Source of the DNA: Caballeronia jiangsuensis
GTDB lineage: Bacteria > Pseudomonadota > Gammaproteobacteria > Burkholderiales > Burkholderiaceae
Assembly (NCBI GenBank): GCA_000648925.1
Contig: JFHF01000030.1
Coordinates: 1 to 64,000, forward strand
Direction of reading: 5' to 3'
Length of the DNA stretch: 64,000 nt
Below the pieces are notes generated by a model. It did not search any database and was not told the DNA's origin. It saw only the letters and a program-made list of their open reading frames with translations. Positions 49,541 to 62,345 of this stretch are shown one piece after another. Both the position numbers and the translations under genes were made by a program. How positions within the stretch are numbered: the first letter of the stretch is position 1; each line of letters opens with the position of its first letter.

Positions 49541-50527
49541 TCAGGCGACGTTCCAGCGCGCCTCGGTCACGTCGAGTTTCTTCGGAATCAGCTTGAGCCC
49601 GGTGAAGGTATCGGCGATCTGCTGCTGGTACGCGAGCGTGGCCGGCTCGATCTGCTGCACGCCGTACGATGTGCGCCTGAGCGCGGTTTCGAGGATGTCG
49701 GTATCGAGCCCGATGAGCGGCGACAGTTGCGCGGCCACAGCCGGCACGTTCTCGCGCGCCCAGCGATCGACCTGATCGAGTTCTTCGAGCACGGTATGCA
49801 CGAGCTGCGGCTGCGCCGTGGCCATCTTGCGCGTCGCGAGGTAGTACTGCACGTTGCGCACGAGCCCGCTCGCGTCGGTGAGCTGACGGGCGCTGGCCTG
49901 CTTCTCGGCGGCGGCGAGATACGGGTCCCAGATCGCCCATGCATCGATGCTGCCCTGTACGAACGCAGCGCGTGCATCGGCGGGCGCGAGATAGACGGGC
50001 TGGATATCGGACCACGCGAGGTTCGATTTTCTGAGCGCCTCGACGAGCAGAAAATGAACGTTCGATCCTCTGTTCAGCGCCACTTTCTTGCCGCGCAATT
50101 CCGCGACCGACTGGAGCTTCGAATCCTTCGGCACGACGATCGCCTCGGCGCGAGGCGCGGGCGGCTCGTGGCCGATATAGACGAAATCGACGCCTGCCGC
50201 CTGCGCGAAGATCGGCGGCGTTTCACCGACCGTGCCGATATCCACCGCGCCCGCGTTGAGTCCTTCGAGCAGTTGCGGCCCGGCGGGAAATTCGAGCCAT
50301 TGCACGGTGATGCCTTGCGCGGCGAGGCGCTTGTCGAGCGAGCCGCGCGCCTTGAGCACGACGAAGTTGCCGTACTTCTGATAGCCGATGCGCAGTGTCT
50401 TCGGCGCGTCGGCGGCTTGCGCGATGCGCCCGGCGAGTCCGCCCGACAGCCCCGCACCGAGCGCGGCGAGCGTGAAAAGCGTGCGGCGACGCGCGGGAAG
50501 AGAGGGCGTGTTCTTTCGGTCGGACAT
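49541..50527 (-). CDS. ssuA: Sulfonate ABC transporter substrate-binding protein
   Basis: A 328-residue periplasmic protein with an N-terminal signal carrying twin arginines (LPARRRTLFTLAALGAGLSGG), suggesting possible Tat export, cut near AQAADAP. The domain RIGYQKYGNFVVLKARGSLDKRL and GAVDIGTVGETPP are typical of SsuA. It is separated from ssuD by 156 bases in which I see no clear terminator, and it is divergent from the MetQ-like gene. Confidence 0.92.
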   Translation of the reverse strand: MSDRKNTPSLPARRRTLFTLAALGAGLSGGLAGRIAQAADAPKTLRIGYQKYGNFVVLKARGSLDKRLAAQGITVQWLEFPAGPQLLEGLNAGAVDIGTVGETPPIFAQAAGVDFVYIGHEPPAPRAEAIVVPKDSKLQSVAELRGKKVALNRGSNVHFLLVEALRKSNLAWSDIQPVYLAPADARAAFVQGSIDAWAIWDPYLAAAEKQASARQLTDASGLVRNVQYYLATRKMATAQPQLVHTVLEELDQVDRWARENVPAVAAQLSPLIGLDTDILETALRRTSYGVQQIEPATLAYQQQIADTFTGLKLIPKKLDVTEARWNVA

Positions 50528-50739
50528 GCGTAGTTCCTCGTTGATCGAAGGCATCTTTACCGATGCCACTCCGAGGATGCTATCAACGCCCGCCTTGGCG
50601 GCTAAACGAGAAATCGTGATATCGATATCGTTCGCAGCGAATCTCATTCGTCACGCATATCGATAGCGCCCGATGTTATTTGTCGCGCACGCGCCGCGCC
50701 TCTAGCATCACGCTTCCCTCAATAGCATGCGTGTGCATC

Positions 50740-51567
50740 ATGAAGATCAAGCATCCATTCAAAGCCACTCTGTTCTCGATCCTGCTCGCGTGCGGCGTCG
50801 TGAGCGCGCAGCCGTCGTTCGCGGCGAATCAGACCGTGCGGGTCGGCATCATGTCCGGCGAGGACGAGGATGTGTGGCGCGCCGTCGCCGCCAATGCCGC
50901 GAAGCACGGCATCACGGTGAAGGTCACGACCTTCTCCGACTACACGCAGCCGAACGAAGCGCTCGCGCAGCACGATCTCGACGCCAACTCGTTTCAGCAC
51001 AAGCCCTATCTCGATGCGCAAATCCAGGCGCGTCACTACGACATCGTGCCCGTGGGCTACACCTATGTGCAGCCGATCGGCCTGTATTCGCGCAAATGGA
51101 AATCGGTCGATGCGCTGCCGCAGAACGCGGCCATCGGCGTGCCGAACGACCCGAGCAACGAAGGGCGCGCGCTTCTGCTGTTGCAGGCCAACGGCGTGAT
51201 CAAGCTGCGCGAGAACGTCGGCCTCTTGCCGACCGCTCGCGATATCGCCAGCAACCCGAAGCACGTGCAGATCAAGGAACTGGATGCGGGCATCGTCGGG
51301 CGAGCGATCGGCGATCTCGACGCCGCCGTCGTCAACACCGACTGGGCGATCAAGGCCGGCATCAAGATTCCGCAGGAACGCATCGCGCAGGAACAGGTGC
51401 CGGGCAATGCGTATCGCAACTTCATCGCGGTCAATGCGAAGGATGCGCAGGCGCCGTGGGTCAAGGCGCTCGTCGAAAGCTATCAGCAGACCAACGTCGC
51501 TTCGTCGATTCTGAGCGTGTATCACGGCGCGACGCTGCCCGCGTGGGAGGGCGCGCCCCAGCATTGA
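50740..51567 (+). CDS. MetQ/NlpA-family substrate-binding protein
   Basis: A 275-residue exported protein with a signal peptide (FSILLACGVVSAQPSFA, cut before ANQ) and the NlpA/MetQ domain: VRVGIMSGEDEDVWRAVAANAAKHGITVKV, SDYTQPNEALAQHDLDANSFQHKPYLDAQ, and VGYTYVQPIGLYS. The cysteine at about residue 18 does not fit a lipobox well, so it may be soluble in the periplasm. No metN or metI gene is nearby, so it must use a transporter encoded elsewhere or a shared one. Ligand may be methionine or another sulfur compound, in keeping with the ssu genes next door. Confidence 0.87.
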   Translation: MKIKHPFKATLFSILLACGVVSAQPSFAANQTVRVGIMSGEDEDVWRAVAANAAKHGITVKVTTFSDYTQPNEALAQHDLDANSFQHKPYLDAQIQARHYDIVPVGYTYVQPIGLYSRKWKSVDALPQNAAIGVPNDPSNEGRALLLLQANGVIKLRENVGLLPTARDIASNPKHVQIKELDAGIVGRAIGDLDAAVVNTDWAIKAGIKIPQERIAQEQVPGNAYRNFIAVNAKDAQAPWVKALVESYQQTNVASSILSVYHGATLPAWEGAPQH

Positions 51568-51765
51568 ATCGCCGAAGTCTCGATGACGCGGCGGCGCAAT
51601 GCCGCCGTGATGCCTGAAGCCTTTGCCGCGCCACCCGATTGTCGCGCGCCGTTCTCCAAAGCGTCTCCCTGACGGGCGTTTATCCGCCCGCGCACAGCCG
51701 ACATACTCGCGCTCATTGCGACATTTCGATGCGGCGGCATTCGCCGATCAGGCAAGAGACTCATC

Positions 51766-54990
<3,225 letters not shown>

Positions 54991-54995
54991 CGCAA

Positions 54996-55904
54996 TTACG
55001 CCGTGCGCTGCAAGGTCTCGGCGAGATGATTGACGACCGCGCGCGTCTTGGCGGCCATCTTCTGGCCGAGCGAAATGATCGCGTGCACGGGCGGTCCGTC
55101 AACATCGGCTTCGGGCAAGACGTGCACGAGCCTGCCTGCGCGCACATGCGGCAGCGCCACGCGATCGAAAATCTGCGCGATGCCGAAGCCTGCGACGGCC
55201 GCCTCGACGAGCGCCTGGCCGTCCGCGAGCACGAGCACCGGCTGCGGCGCGAACGCTTTCGCCGATGCACCGTCGCGCAAGGTCCAGGGCCGCAGCCGCC
55301 CCATCGGACCGCGGAAGATCACGGCGTCGTGATCGCCCAGTTGATCGATGCTCTCGGGCGTGCCCTTGCGATCGAGATAATCCGGCGACGCATACAGGCC
55401 GCTGCGCAGATCGCAGAGCTTGCGCACCGTCAATTCGCTGTCCTCGGGCAGCGCGCCGATGCGCACGACGACATCCCATCCCTCGCCGATCGGGTCCGAC
55501 ATGCGATCGGTCAATGCAAGCTCCAGCGTCACCTTCGGATGCTGCGCGCGAAACTCGAGAAAGCTCGGCAGTAGCAGCCTGCCGAAGCCCGCGGGCACGT
55601 CGATCTTCACGCGTCCGGCCGGCTCCGAGCGGCGCGCCGCGAGTTGCTGCTCGGCTTCGCGCAGTCCGTCGAGCGCATCGCGTGCGGCTCGCAGATAGGT
55701 CTCGCCGTCTTCGGTGAGCCGCACGGCGCGCGTCGTGCGTTGAAAGAGCCGCGTGCCGAGCCGTGCTTCCAGCCGCTGCACGGCCTTGCCCACATTCGAC
55801 TTGCTGTTGCCCATTTCTTCCGCGGCGCGCGTGAAGCTGCCGGTTTGCGCGACCGCCACGAAGACGGCGATTTCGTTGATCGGTGCATCGACGCGCTCGC
55901 TCAT
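54996..55904 (-). CDS. LysR-family transcriptional regulator
   Basis: A 302-residue regulator: helix-turn-helix FVAVAQTGSFTRAAEEMGNSKSNVGKAVQRLEARLGTRLFQRTTR, then an effector domain of the CrgA/AaeR-type group. Start at 55904 (MSERVDAPINE). It converges on the RND gene (five bases apart) and is divergent from the GST gene with a 187-base gap, so it more likely regulates the GST. Confidence 0.9.
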   Translation of the reverse strand: MSERVDAPINEIAVFVAVAQTGSFTRAAEEMGNSKSNVGKAVQRLEARLGTRLFQRTTRAVRLTEDGETYLRAARDALDGLREAEQQLAARRSEPAGRVKIDVPAGFGRLLLPSFLEFRAQHPKVTLELALTDRMSDPIGEGWDVVVRIGALPEDSELTVRKLCDLRSGLYASPDYLDRKGTPESIDQLGDHDAVIFRGPMGRLRPWTLRDGASAKAFAPQPVLVLADGQALVEAAVAGFGIAQIFDRVALPHVRAGRLVHVLPEADVDGPPVHAIISLGQKMAAKTRAVVNHLAETLQRTA

Positions 55905-56091
55905 TGCTCGCCCCTTTTGTTGGTGCAAAGCACTGTAGCAGCGTTGTCCGGACATCGCCCGCCATGCCGATTGTCTCCGCGCGAGCGACTGTGCGACGCC
56001 CGCGGCGGCGTTTATCGGCGCGACCGTTCCCGCGATACTTTATTCCAACGGGAAGCACTCCCGGCACTCCTTCACCGATACGAGGCACACC

Positions 56092-56730
56092 ATGAAACTC
56101 TTTATCGCTCAGGCCACCTGTTCGCTCGCGGTGCAAGCCGTCGCCAACGAGCTGGGTCTCGCGCCCGAACTCGTGCATTTCGATGTATTCGGCAAGACGA
56201 CCTCCGATCAGTCCGACTTCGCCGAAGTGAACGATCTGCTCTATGTTCCCGCGCTACAGATCGACGGCGAAGCGGATCCCTTGACGGAAACGATCACCAT
56301 CGCGTCATATCTCGCGGACCAGCATCCGGAGTCCGGACTGATCCCGAAACACGAAACGATCGAGCGCGCGCGCATGGATCAGTTGCTGACGTTCATCGCG
56401 ACCGAGATCGCGCAGAAGCATATTCCGCTCATGCGCAAGCTGATGACGCCGGAAGGCATCGCGTTTCACAGCAACAAGCTGCTCAAGGCGTACGGCAAGC
56501 TCGACGCGCGTCTCGCCGATGGCCGCGCGTATCTCACGGGCGAGCACTTCACTGTCGCCGATGCCTATGTATGGGCAACGATGTGGCACGAACGCTCAGG
56601 CGTCAATCTGGATCATCTGACGAACCTGAAGGCGTATATCGAGCGTATCGAAACGCGCGCCTCGGTACGCAAGGCGTTACGCGACGAGGCGGAACTCGTC
56701 GCGGCGCACAAGGAACGGCTGGCGGCGTAA
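56092..56730 (+). CDS. Glutathione S-transferase
   Basis: A 212-residue GST of a bacterial class. The thioredoxin-like N-terminal domain has MKLFIAQATCSLAVQAVANELGL with a cysteine near residue 10 as in beta-class enzymes, and the glutathione site motif DPLTETITIASYLADQ. The C-terminal helical domain includes YLTGEHFTVADAYVWATMWH. It is divergent from the LysR gene, which may respond to electrophiles or aromatic compounds. Confidence 0.9.
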   Translation: MKLFIAQATCSLAVQAVANELGLAPELVHFDVFGKTTSDQSDFAEVNDLLYVPALQIDGEADPLTETITIASYLADQHPESGLIPKHETIERARMDQLLTFIATEIAQKHIPLMRKLMTPEGIAFHSNKLLKAYGKLDARLADGRAYLTGEHFTVADAYVWATMWHERSGVNLDHLTNLKAYIERIETRASVRKALRDEAELVAAHKERLAA

Positions 56731-56756
56731 ATGTGGCGGCGAACCCGCCCGTCGAT

Positions 56757-56951
56757 TCAATGAAGACGCCGCACCGCGCGCAGAAGCAGGTCGCCGTCTT
56801 CCGTGATGCGAGGCAGGCGGGCGCCGCTCACGAGTTGTTCCATCGCGATGAGCTGGCGTTCGAGAAGCGTGTCGAGTTCGTGCCGGTCGCCGATCTGATC
56901 GGCGGCGTCCTTGACTAGCATGAGGGTTGCAAATTCGTGTGCGCTGAGCAT
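56757..56951 (-). CDS. Small hypothetical protein
   Basis: A 64-residue mostly helical protein starting MLSAHEFATLMLVKDAADQIG with a GGGAG ribosome site before the ATG. The amphipathic pattern (LDTLLERQLIAMEQLVSGAR) suggests a helical hairpin. It is convergent with the GST gene and 26 bases from it. No known family is recognised; upstream of it, 56952-57166 holds no further gene I can support. Confidence 0.55.
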   Translation of the reverse strand: MLSAHEFATLMLVKDAADQIGDRHELDTLLERQLIAMEQLVSGARLPRITEDGDLLLRAVRRLH

Positions 56952-57166
56952 ACCTGTCTCCCGATCGTTCGAATAACTGATGTAGGTCGGCGTCGGTTGA
57001 AGGCAGGGGCGTGCATGATTTCAGCGCGCGCTTCAGGACACATGACCCGGGGGTACCTCTGGCCGCGAAAAGCAGCGGGACTTGATAATAGGGCGGGGTC
57101 GTTGTTCGCGGCAATTCGGGTCGTCCCGGATATTGGGAGTTTGAAAGCCTGCGTTTGTCGCGATGT

Positions 57167-57460
57167 TCACAGCCCGCGCGCCATCTGCCTCACAAACGCC
57201 GCAATGACCTCCTCGTTCCTCGACAGAAGCAGAAACGATCCCACCCGCGTCGGCACGAGCAGTCCCGCTTCGATCATCGACGCGATATGCGCCGAAACGG
57301 TCGATTGCGAGAGCCCGCTACGGGCCTGAATCGCGCTCAGGGGCACGCCGCCGGCGAATGCGGCGTGCGCGTGCGGGAAACCTTCCGGCGCTTTCAGCCA
57401 CGCAAGAATCTCGCGCCGCAAAGGATTGGCGAGCGCCTTGTGGATGAGATCGGCGTCCAT
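57167..57460 (-). CDS. ArsR-family winged-helix regulator
   Basis: A 97-residue regulator of the ArsR/SmtB type. HTH sequence LSAIQARSGLSQSTVSAHIASMIEAGLL and wing VGSFLLLSRNEEVIAAF are clear. The cysteine metal site CVC of ArsR is absent, so it probably responds to a small molecule or is constitutive. The ATG lies one base after the stop of the acetolactate-synthase-like gene, making it the last gene of that operon and a candidate feedback regulator. Confidence 0.85.
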   Translation of the reverse strand: MDADLIHKALANPLRREILAWLKAPEGFPHAHAAFAGGVPLSAIQARSGLSQSTVSAHIASMIEAGLLVPTRVGSFLLLSRNEEVIAAFVRQMARGL

Positions 57461-57461
57461 T

Positions 57462-59288
57462 TCAGAACATGTCCGGTGCAGGTTCGCCCTTCCCGGCCCG
57501 AACGACCGTCGCCTGCCCGGACCGCGATGCGATGAACGGGCCCGTGATCATGCTCGAATAGCTCTGCCCCGGTCCGACCATCGGAAACACATCGGCGTTC
57601 TGATCGATCATCACTTCGAGAAAGGCCGGACCATCGAACGCGACGAATTCGCGCAGCTTGTCTTCCAGTTCGCCCGGCGTCCGGACGCGACAGGCAAACC
57701 CGAAACCATCGGCCTGCGCCGCAAGCACGAAATCCTTGCGATGCAGCGCCTTGTCGCTCACGAACATGCGCCCGTCGTAGAAGAGCCGTTGCCACTGCCG
57801 GATCATTCCGTCGCCGCAATTGTTGAGCAGCAGCACCTTGACCGGCACGCCATAGGTGCTCGCCGTTTCCAGTTCGCCGACATTCATGCGGATGCTGCCG
57901 TCACCGTCGATATCGATCACGAGCGCATCCGGCCGCGCGAACTGCGCGCCGATGGCAGCAGGCAATCCGAAGCCCATCGTTCCCATGCTTCCCGATGTCA
58001 GCAGGCTTCGAGGTTCGACGAAATCGAAGAACTGCGCGGCCCACATCTGATGCTGGCCCACGCCCGTGCTGATGATCGCCCGCCCGCCGGTGATGACGCT
58101 GAGTTTCTCGATGACCCATTGCGGCTGAATTGTGCGATTGTCGCGATCGTAGTTCATGCCGTGACTGCGCTTCAGATCGCTCACATGTTCGATCCAGCCG
58201 GAACGCGCCCGCGATGCAGGACCGTGCGCCATCAGCGCAAGCAGCGCGCGTTTCGCGTCGCCCACGTGATTCCAATGCGTGCGTTTGACCTTGTCGATCT
58301 CCGCTTCGTCGATGTCGATATGCGCGACGTGGCGCGCTCCCGGTGCGAACGCATCGGGACGGCCACCGGCCACGCGGTCATCGAATCGCGCACCCACGGC
58401 GATCAGAAAGTCGCAGTCTTCGACCGCATAGTTCGCACACGCAGCGCCGTGCATCCCCAGCATGCCGAGCACGCGCTCATGTTTCGCGGGCATCGCGCCG
58501 AGTCCCATCAACGTCGTCACGACGGGAATCTCGTAGCGTTCGCTGAAGCGGCGCAATTCGGCCGACGCACCGGACGCGATCACGCCGCCGCCCACGTATA
58601 GAAGCGGCCGGCTGCTTCGTGCAAGCAGATCGAAGAATGACGCGCATTTGCGTTCATCGAGACGATCGCCCTTCGCCATCTGACGAAGACGCTCCGAATA
58701 GCCGCGAAGCTGCAACGTGCCCTGCCCGCGATACACGCCCTTCCAGTTCTGGATATCCTTCGGAATGTCCACGACGACCGGCCCCGGCCGCCCCGTGCGC
58801 GCGATCTCGAACGCGGTGCGCAGCGTCTGTTCCAGCTTGTCCGGATCGGTAACAAGAAAGACCTGTTTCGCGCACGCCGACATGATGTTGAAGACCGGCG
58901 CCTCCTGAAACGCGTCGCTGCCGATCGCGGCGCGCGGCACTTGTCCGCAGATGAGCACGACGGGCACCGAATCTCCGTTGCAGTCGGCGATAGGCGTGAC
59001 CGCGTTCGTCGCGCCCGGACCCGACGTCACCATGAATACGCCGACCTTGCCGCTGGCTCTCGCATAGCCCGCCGCCATGAAGCCCGCCGCCTGCTCGTTC
59101 GCCGGCACGACAAAGCGAATCTGCTTCTGCGGCTGGTCCGCATGCATTTCGTTGAAGCGGAAGACCGCGTCGTAAGTCGGCAGGATGGCGCCGCCGCTGT
59201 ATCCGAACAAGGTATCGACGCCTTGTTCGGCAAGCACGCGCAGGATGATGTCGGCGCCTGAAATCGACTCGTCGATGTGCTGGGTCAT
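57462..59288 (-). CDS. Acetolactate-synthase-like ThDP enzyme
   Basis: A 608-residue ThDP enzyme of the IlvB group. Domains: N-terminal pyrimidine-binding part with VDTLFGYSGGAILPTYDA and the catalytic glutamate in PANEQAAGFMAAGYARAS; a central NAD/FAD-like domain with GVYRGQ; C-terminal diphosphate-binding part with IDGDGSIRMNVGELETA and LLNNCGDGMIRQWQ. No IlvN-type regulatory subunit gene is adjacent. ATG at 59288 is seven bases after the SucA-like stop. It could make acetolactate, or a related acyloin using an intermediate produced by the neighbouring 2-oxoglutarate-type E1. Confidence 0.88.
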   Translation of the reverse strand: MTQHIDESISGADIILRVLAEQGVDTLFGYSGGAILPTYDAVFRFNEMHADQPQKQIRFVVPANEQAAGFMAAGYARASGKVGVFMVTSGPGATNAVTPIADCNGDSVPVVLICGQVPRAAIGSDAFQEAPVFNIMSACAKQVFLVTDPDKLEQTLRTAFEIARTGRPGPVVVDIPKDIQNWKGVYRGQGTLQLRGYSERLRQMAKGDRLDERKCASFFDLLARSSRPLLYVGGGVIASGASAELRRFSERYEIPVVTTLMGLGAMPAKHERVLGMLGMHGAACANYAVEDCDFLIAVGARFDDRVAGGRPDAFAPGARHVAHIDIDEAEIDKVKRTHWNHVGDAKRALLALMAHGPASRARSGWIEHVSDLKRSHGMNYDRDNRTIQPQWVIEKLSVITGGRAIISTGVGQHQMWAAQFFDFVEPRSLLTSGSMGTMGFGLPAAIGAQFARPDALVIDIDGDGSIRMNVGELETASTYGVPVKVLLLNNCGDGMIRQWQRLFYDGRMFVSDKALHRKDFVLAAQADGFGFACRVRTPGELEDKLREFVAFDGPAFLEVMIDQNADVFPMVGPGQSYSSMITGPFIASRSGQATVVRAGKGEPAPDMF

Positions 59289-59295
59289 CGCCGCC

Positions 59296-62094
59296 TCACT
59301 TCGCGAATGCACGTGTGATGACATCGCTTTGCCGCGCGACATGCTCGCTGTGATAACCCGGCGCCGTCGATGCGGAGGCAGCGGGTCCCACATACGACAG
59401 CGTCGCGCCCGCAGGCAGCATCTCACGCAACTGCGGCTCGACGAAACTCCACGCGCCCTGATTGCGCGCTTCTTCCTGACACCAGATCACGCGCTTCACG
59501 TTCGGATAACGCGCGAGCACCGCGGCGAGCCCTTCGGATGGAAACGGATAAAGCTGTTCAACGCGGATGATCGGCGTATTGTCGATGCCGTGCTTGCGGC
59601 GATAGTCGAGCAGCTCGAAATACGCCTTCCCCGAAGTGACGATGACACGCTCTACGTTGCCGTCTCGCGCCGCATCGGTGGCCTCATCCGGCAGGATTTC
59701 ACGGAACGCGCCGTGCGCCAGCTCGTCGAGCGTGCTGACCGCTTCCGCGTGCCTGAGCAGCGACTTGGGCGTCATCACGACGAGCGGACGGCGATCGAAA
59801 GCGAGCGCCTGCATGCGCAGCAGATGGAACATTTGCGCGGGCGTCGTCGGCTGCGTCACGCGCATGTTGTCCTGCGCGCTCAGTTGCAGATATCGTTCGA
59901 GCCGCGCCGATGCGTGCTCCGGTCCCGCGCCTTCCTGCCCGTGCGGCAGCAGCAAGGTCAACGCGCTGCGCTGTCCCCACTTGGCCGCGCCCGCCGCGAT
60001 GAACTGATCGATGACGACCTGCGCGCCATTCGCGAAGTCGCCGAACTGCGCTTCCCAGATCACGAGCGCGTCATGCTTCACCGTCGAATAGCCGTATTCG
60101 AACGCGAGCACGGCTGCCTCGGAGAGAATCGAATTGGTCACCGTGAAGCGGCCCTGCACATCGCGAACATGATCGAGCGGGATGAACACGCCGTCGGCAC
60201 GGCTCGCGCGCTTCTGGTTATGCAGCATCGCATGCCGATGATTGAACGTGCCTCGCGCGCTGTCCTGTCCGCTCAGACGCACATCGACGCCCGCGTGGAG
60301 CAGCGAAGCGAACGCGAGATGTTCGGCCATGCCCCAGTCGAGCGGCTTCTTGCCGCTCGCCATGTCGCGGCGTGAGTTGAGCAGCTTGTTGACGAGCGGA
60401 TGAAGCTCATAGCCATCGGGCACGCTGGAGATGCGTCGCGCCAATACGCTCACTTGTTCCGGCGACGGCGGCTCGTAACGCGTCGGGATAACCGCATCCG
60501 CTGCACCCGATGCTTCGATAACCTCGCTCCCGCGCGCCTGATCGAAGATCGCGCGCCGTGCGCCGACCAGCGCCTCGACCTGCTCCGCCGTCATCGCGCC
60601 TTGCGCGATCAGCTTGCGCGCGTAGAGCGTGCGCACGCCGGGATGCGCCGCGATCGCGCGATACATCAAGGGCTGCGTGATCGCGGGCGTGTCCTGCTCC
60701 TGATGCCCGTGCTTGCGGAAGCAAACGAGATCGATCACCACGCTGCGCCTGAACTCGGTGCGATAGTCGAGCGCGAGGCGCACGGCCATCGCCACGGCTT
60801 CCGGATCGTCGCCGTTCACGTGCAGAACCGGCGCCTCGATCAGCTTGACGATATCGGTCGCATAGAACGACGAGCGCGTATCGCGCGGGTCCGAGGTCGT
60901 GAAGCCGATCTGATTGTTCACGACGACATGCACGGTCCCGCCCGTGCCATGCCCGCGTGTGTACGAAAGGCTCAGCGTTTCCATCACGACGCCCTGACCG
61001 GACATCGCGGCATCGCCGTGAATTTCGACGGGCAGCACGCTGCCGGCATCGTCGGATATGAACGCATCCGCTTTCGCGCGCGCCATGCCCTGCACGACCG
61101 GATTCACGATTTCCAGATGCGACGGATTGAACGCGAGCACGACCTCGACCGGTCCGTCGGCGGTTTGCGCGATGGTGCTGAAGCCCTTGTGATATTTGAC
61201 GTCGCCTTCCGGGAGCGTATCCGCGTGCCTGCCTTCGAACTCGTCGAAGAGCGCGTCCAGTGGCTTGCCCGCGATGTTGACCAGCACGTTCAGCCGTCCG
61301 CGATGCGCCATGCCCATCACGACGGAGCGCACCTTCTTCGACGCGCCGTATCGCACGAGTTCATCGAGCAATACGATCAGCGATTCGCCGCCTTCGAGCG
61401 AGAAACGCTTCTGTCCGACATAGCGCGTGTGAAGATGCTTTTCGAGTCCCTCGGCCGCGCTCAGGCGTTCGAGAAAACGGCGCTTGTCCGCGGTCGAAAA
61501 CGATGGCTTCGCCCGCGTGGATTCGAGTCTCATCTGCCACCAGCGCCGTTCGTTCGCGTCGGTGAGATGCATGAACTCCGCGCCGAGCGTGCCCGTGTAG
61601 GTTTGCTCCAGTGCCGCGACGATCTCTTCGAGCGTCGCGTCCTCGTCGAAGAAATACGTGTCGGCGGTGCTGAATCGCGTGGCCATGTCCGCCGCCGTCA
61701 AGCCGTAGTAGGCGGGCGTGAGTTCGGCCAGCGCGCGCGGCGGCTCCCATTGCAGCGGGTCCAGGCGAGCCGTGCGCGTGCCGACCGTCCTGAACGCCGC
61801 GATGAGCGCCTGCACCGCGACCTGCTTTCTCGCAAGCGCGAGTCCATCATCGCGCGACACCGGCAAGTCGTGCCGCCCTTTGGCAAGCTCGATGAAGCTC
61901 GATACGACCGGCGCGTGCGGCTCGTCATTACGATCGCTTCCGTCGATGGCGGGAGTATTGTTCAGCGCATCGAACCAGGCGCGCCATTCATCGGTGACCG
62001 ATGCCGGATCGCTCAGATAGGCTTCGTACTGCTCCTCGACATACGGTGCGTTGGCGCCGAACAGAAATGAGTTTTGATGTTTCTCGATCAACAT
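59296..62094 (-). CDS. sucA: 2-oxoglutarate dehydrogenase E1-like enzyme
   Basis: A 932-residue enzyme, the normal length of SucA. The N-terminal motif FLFGANAPYVEEQYEAYLSDPASV docks E1 to E2 in the complex; ThDP regions are MGMAHRGRLNVLVNIAGKP, EIHGDAAMSGQGV and VVVNNQIGFTTS; the C-terminal transketolase-like part has LPHGQEGAGPEHASARLERYLQL. No sucB (E2) or lpd (E3) gene is present, in contrast to the usual sucAB-lpd order, so this may be a second copy that acts as a 2-oxoglutarate decarboxylase or borrows E2 from the main complex. It heads the operon with the IlvB-like and ArsR genes. The symbol is by family only. Confidence 0.88.
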   Translation of the reverse strand: MLIEKHQNSFLFGANAPYVEEQYEAYLSDPASVTDEWRAWFDALNNTPAIDGSDRNDEPHAPVVSSFIELAKGRHDLPVSRDDGLALARKQVAVQALIAAFRTVGTRTARLDPLQWEPPRALAELTPAYYGLTAADMATRFSTADTYFFDEDATLEEIVAALEQTYTGTLGAEFMHLTDANERRWWQMRLESTRAKPSFSTADKRRFLERLSAAEGLEKHLHTRYVGQKRFSLEGGESLIVLLDELVRYGASKKVRSVVMGMAHRGRLNVLVNIAGKPLDALFDEFEGRHADTLPEGDVKYHKGFSTIAQTADGPVEVVLAFNPSHLEIVNPVVQGMARAKADAFISDDAGSVLPVEIHGDAAMSGQGVVMETLSLSYTRGHGTGGTVHVVVNNQIGFTTSDPRDTRSSFYATDIVKLIEAPVLHVNGDDPEAVAMAVRLALDYRTEFRRSVVIDLVCFRKHGHQEQDTPAITQPLMYRAIAAHPGVRTLYARKLIAQGAMTAEQVEALVGARRAIFDQARGSEVIEASGAADAVIPTRYEPPSPEQVSVLARRISSVPDGYELHPLVNKLLNSRRDMASGKKPLDWGMAEHLAFASLLHAGVDVRLSGQDSARGTFNHRHAMLHNQKRASRADGVFIPLDHVRDVQGRFTVTNSILSEAAVLAFEYGYSTVKHDALVIWEAQFGDFANGAQVVIDQFIAAGAAKWGQRSALTLLLPHGQEGAGPEHASARLERYLQLSAQDNMRVTQPTTPAQMFHLLRMQALAFDRRPLVVMTPKSLLRHAEAVSTLDELAHGAFREILPDEATDAARDGNVERVIVTSGKAYFELLDYRRKHGIDNTPIIRVEQLYPFPSEGLAAVLARYPNVKRVIWCQEEARNQGAWSFVEPQLREMLPAGATLSYVGPAASASTAPGYHSEHVARQSDVITRAFAK

Positions 62095-62345
62095 GATGAC
62101 TATCCTTCGAATGCTTTCCCGAGATGAAGTCTAGTCAGCCGCGTTCGCGGCGGCTCATGCATCTGGCGCGTTGGCTGGCCAGTCGATGCCGGATTTGGGC
62201 CACGCCCGCCTGCGTGCAGTCAGGCGCTCGCTTGTTACATCGAAGCAAAAGTCAATTACCGGGCAAGGCGTACTTCGCGCGCGAGCGTTGGGATAGACTG
62301 GGCCGTCCCCAGCGATTGAAGCTCCTACTTAACGAAGGTCACCGC

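Noticed and set aside
50618-50629. Palindrome GATATCGATATC between ssuA and the MetQ-like gene.
   Set aside because: A self-complementary simple alternation without a known regulator match (not a CysB or Cbl-type site); may be chance, so not annotated as an operator.
60400-62070. A 556-residue open frame opposite the SucA-like gene.
   Set aside because: Antisense shadow of a full-length E1 enzyme; no motif or ribosome site supports it.
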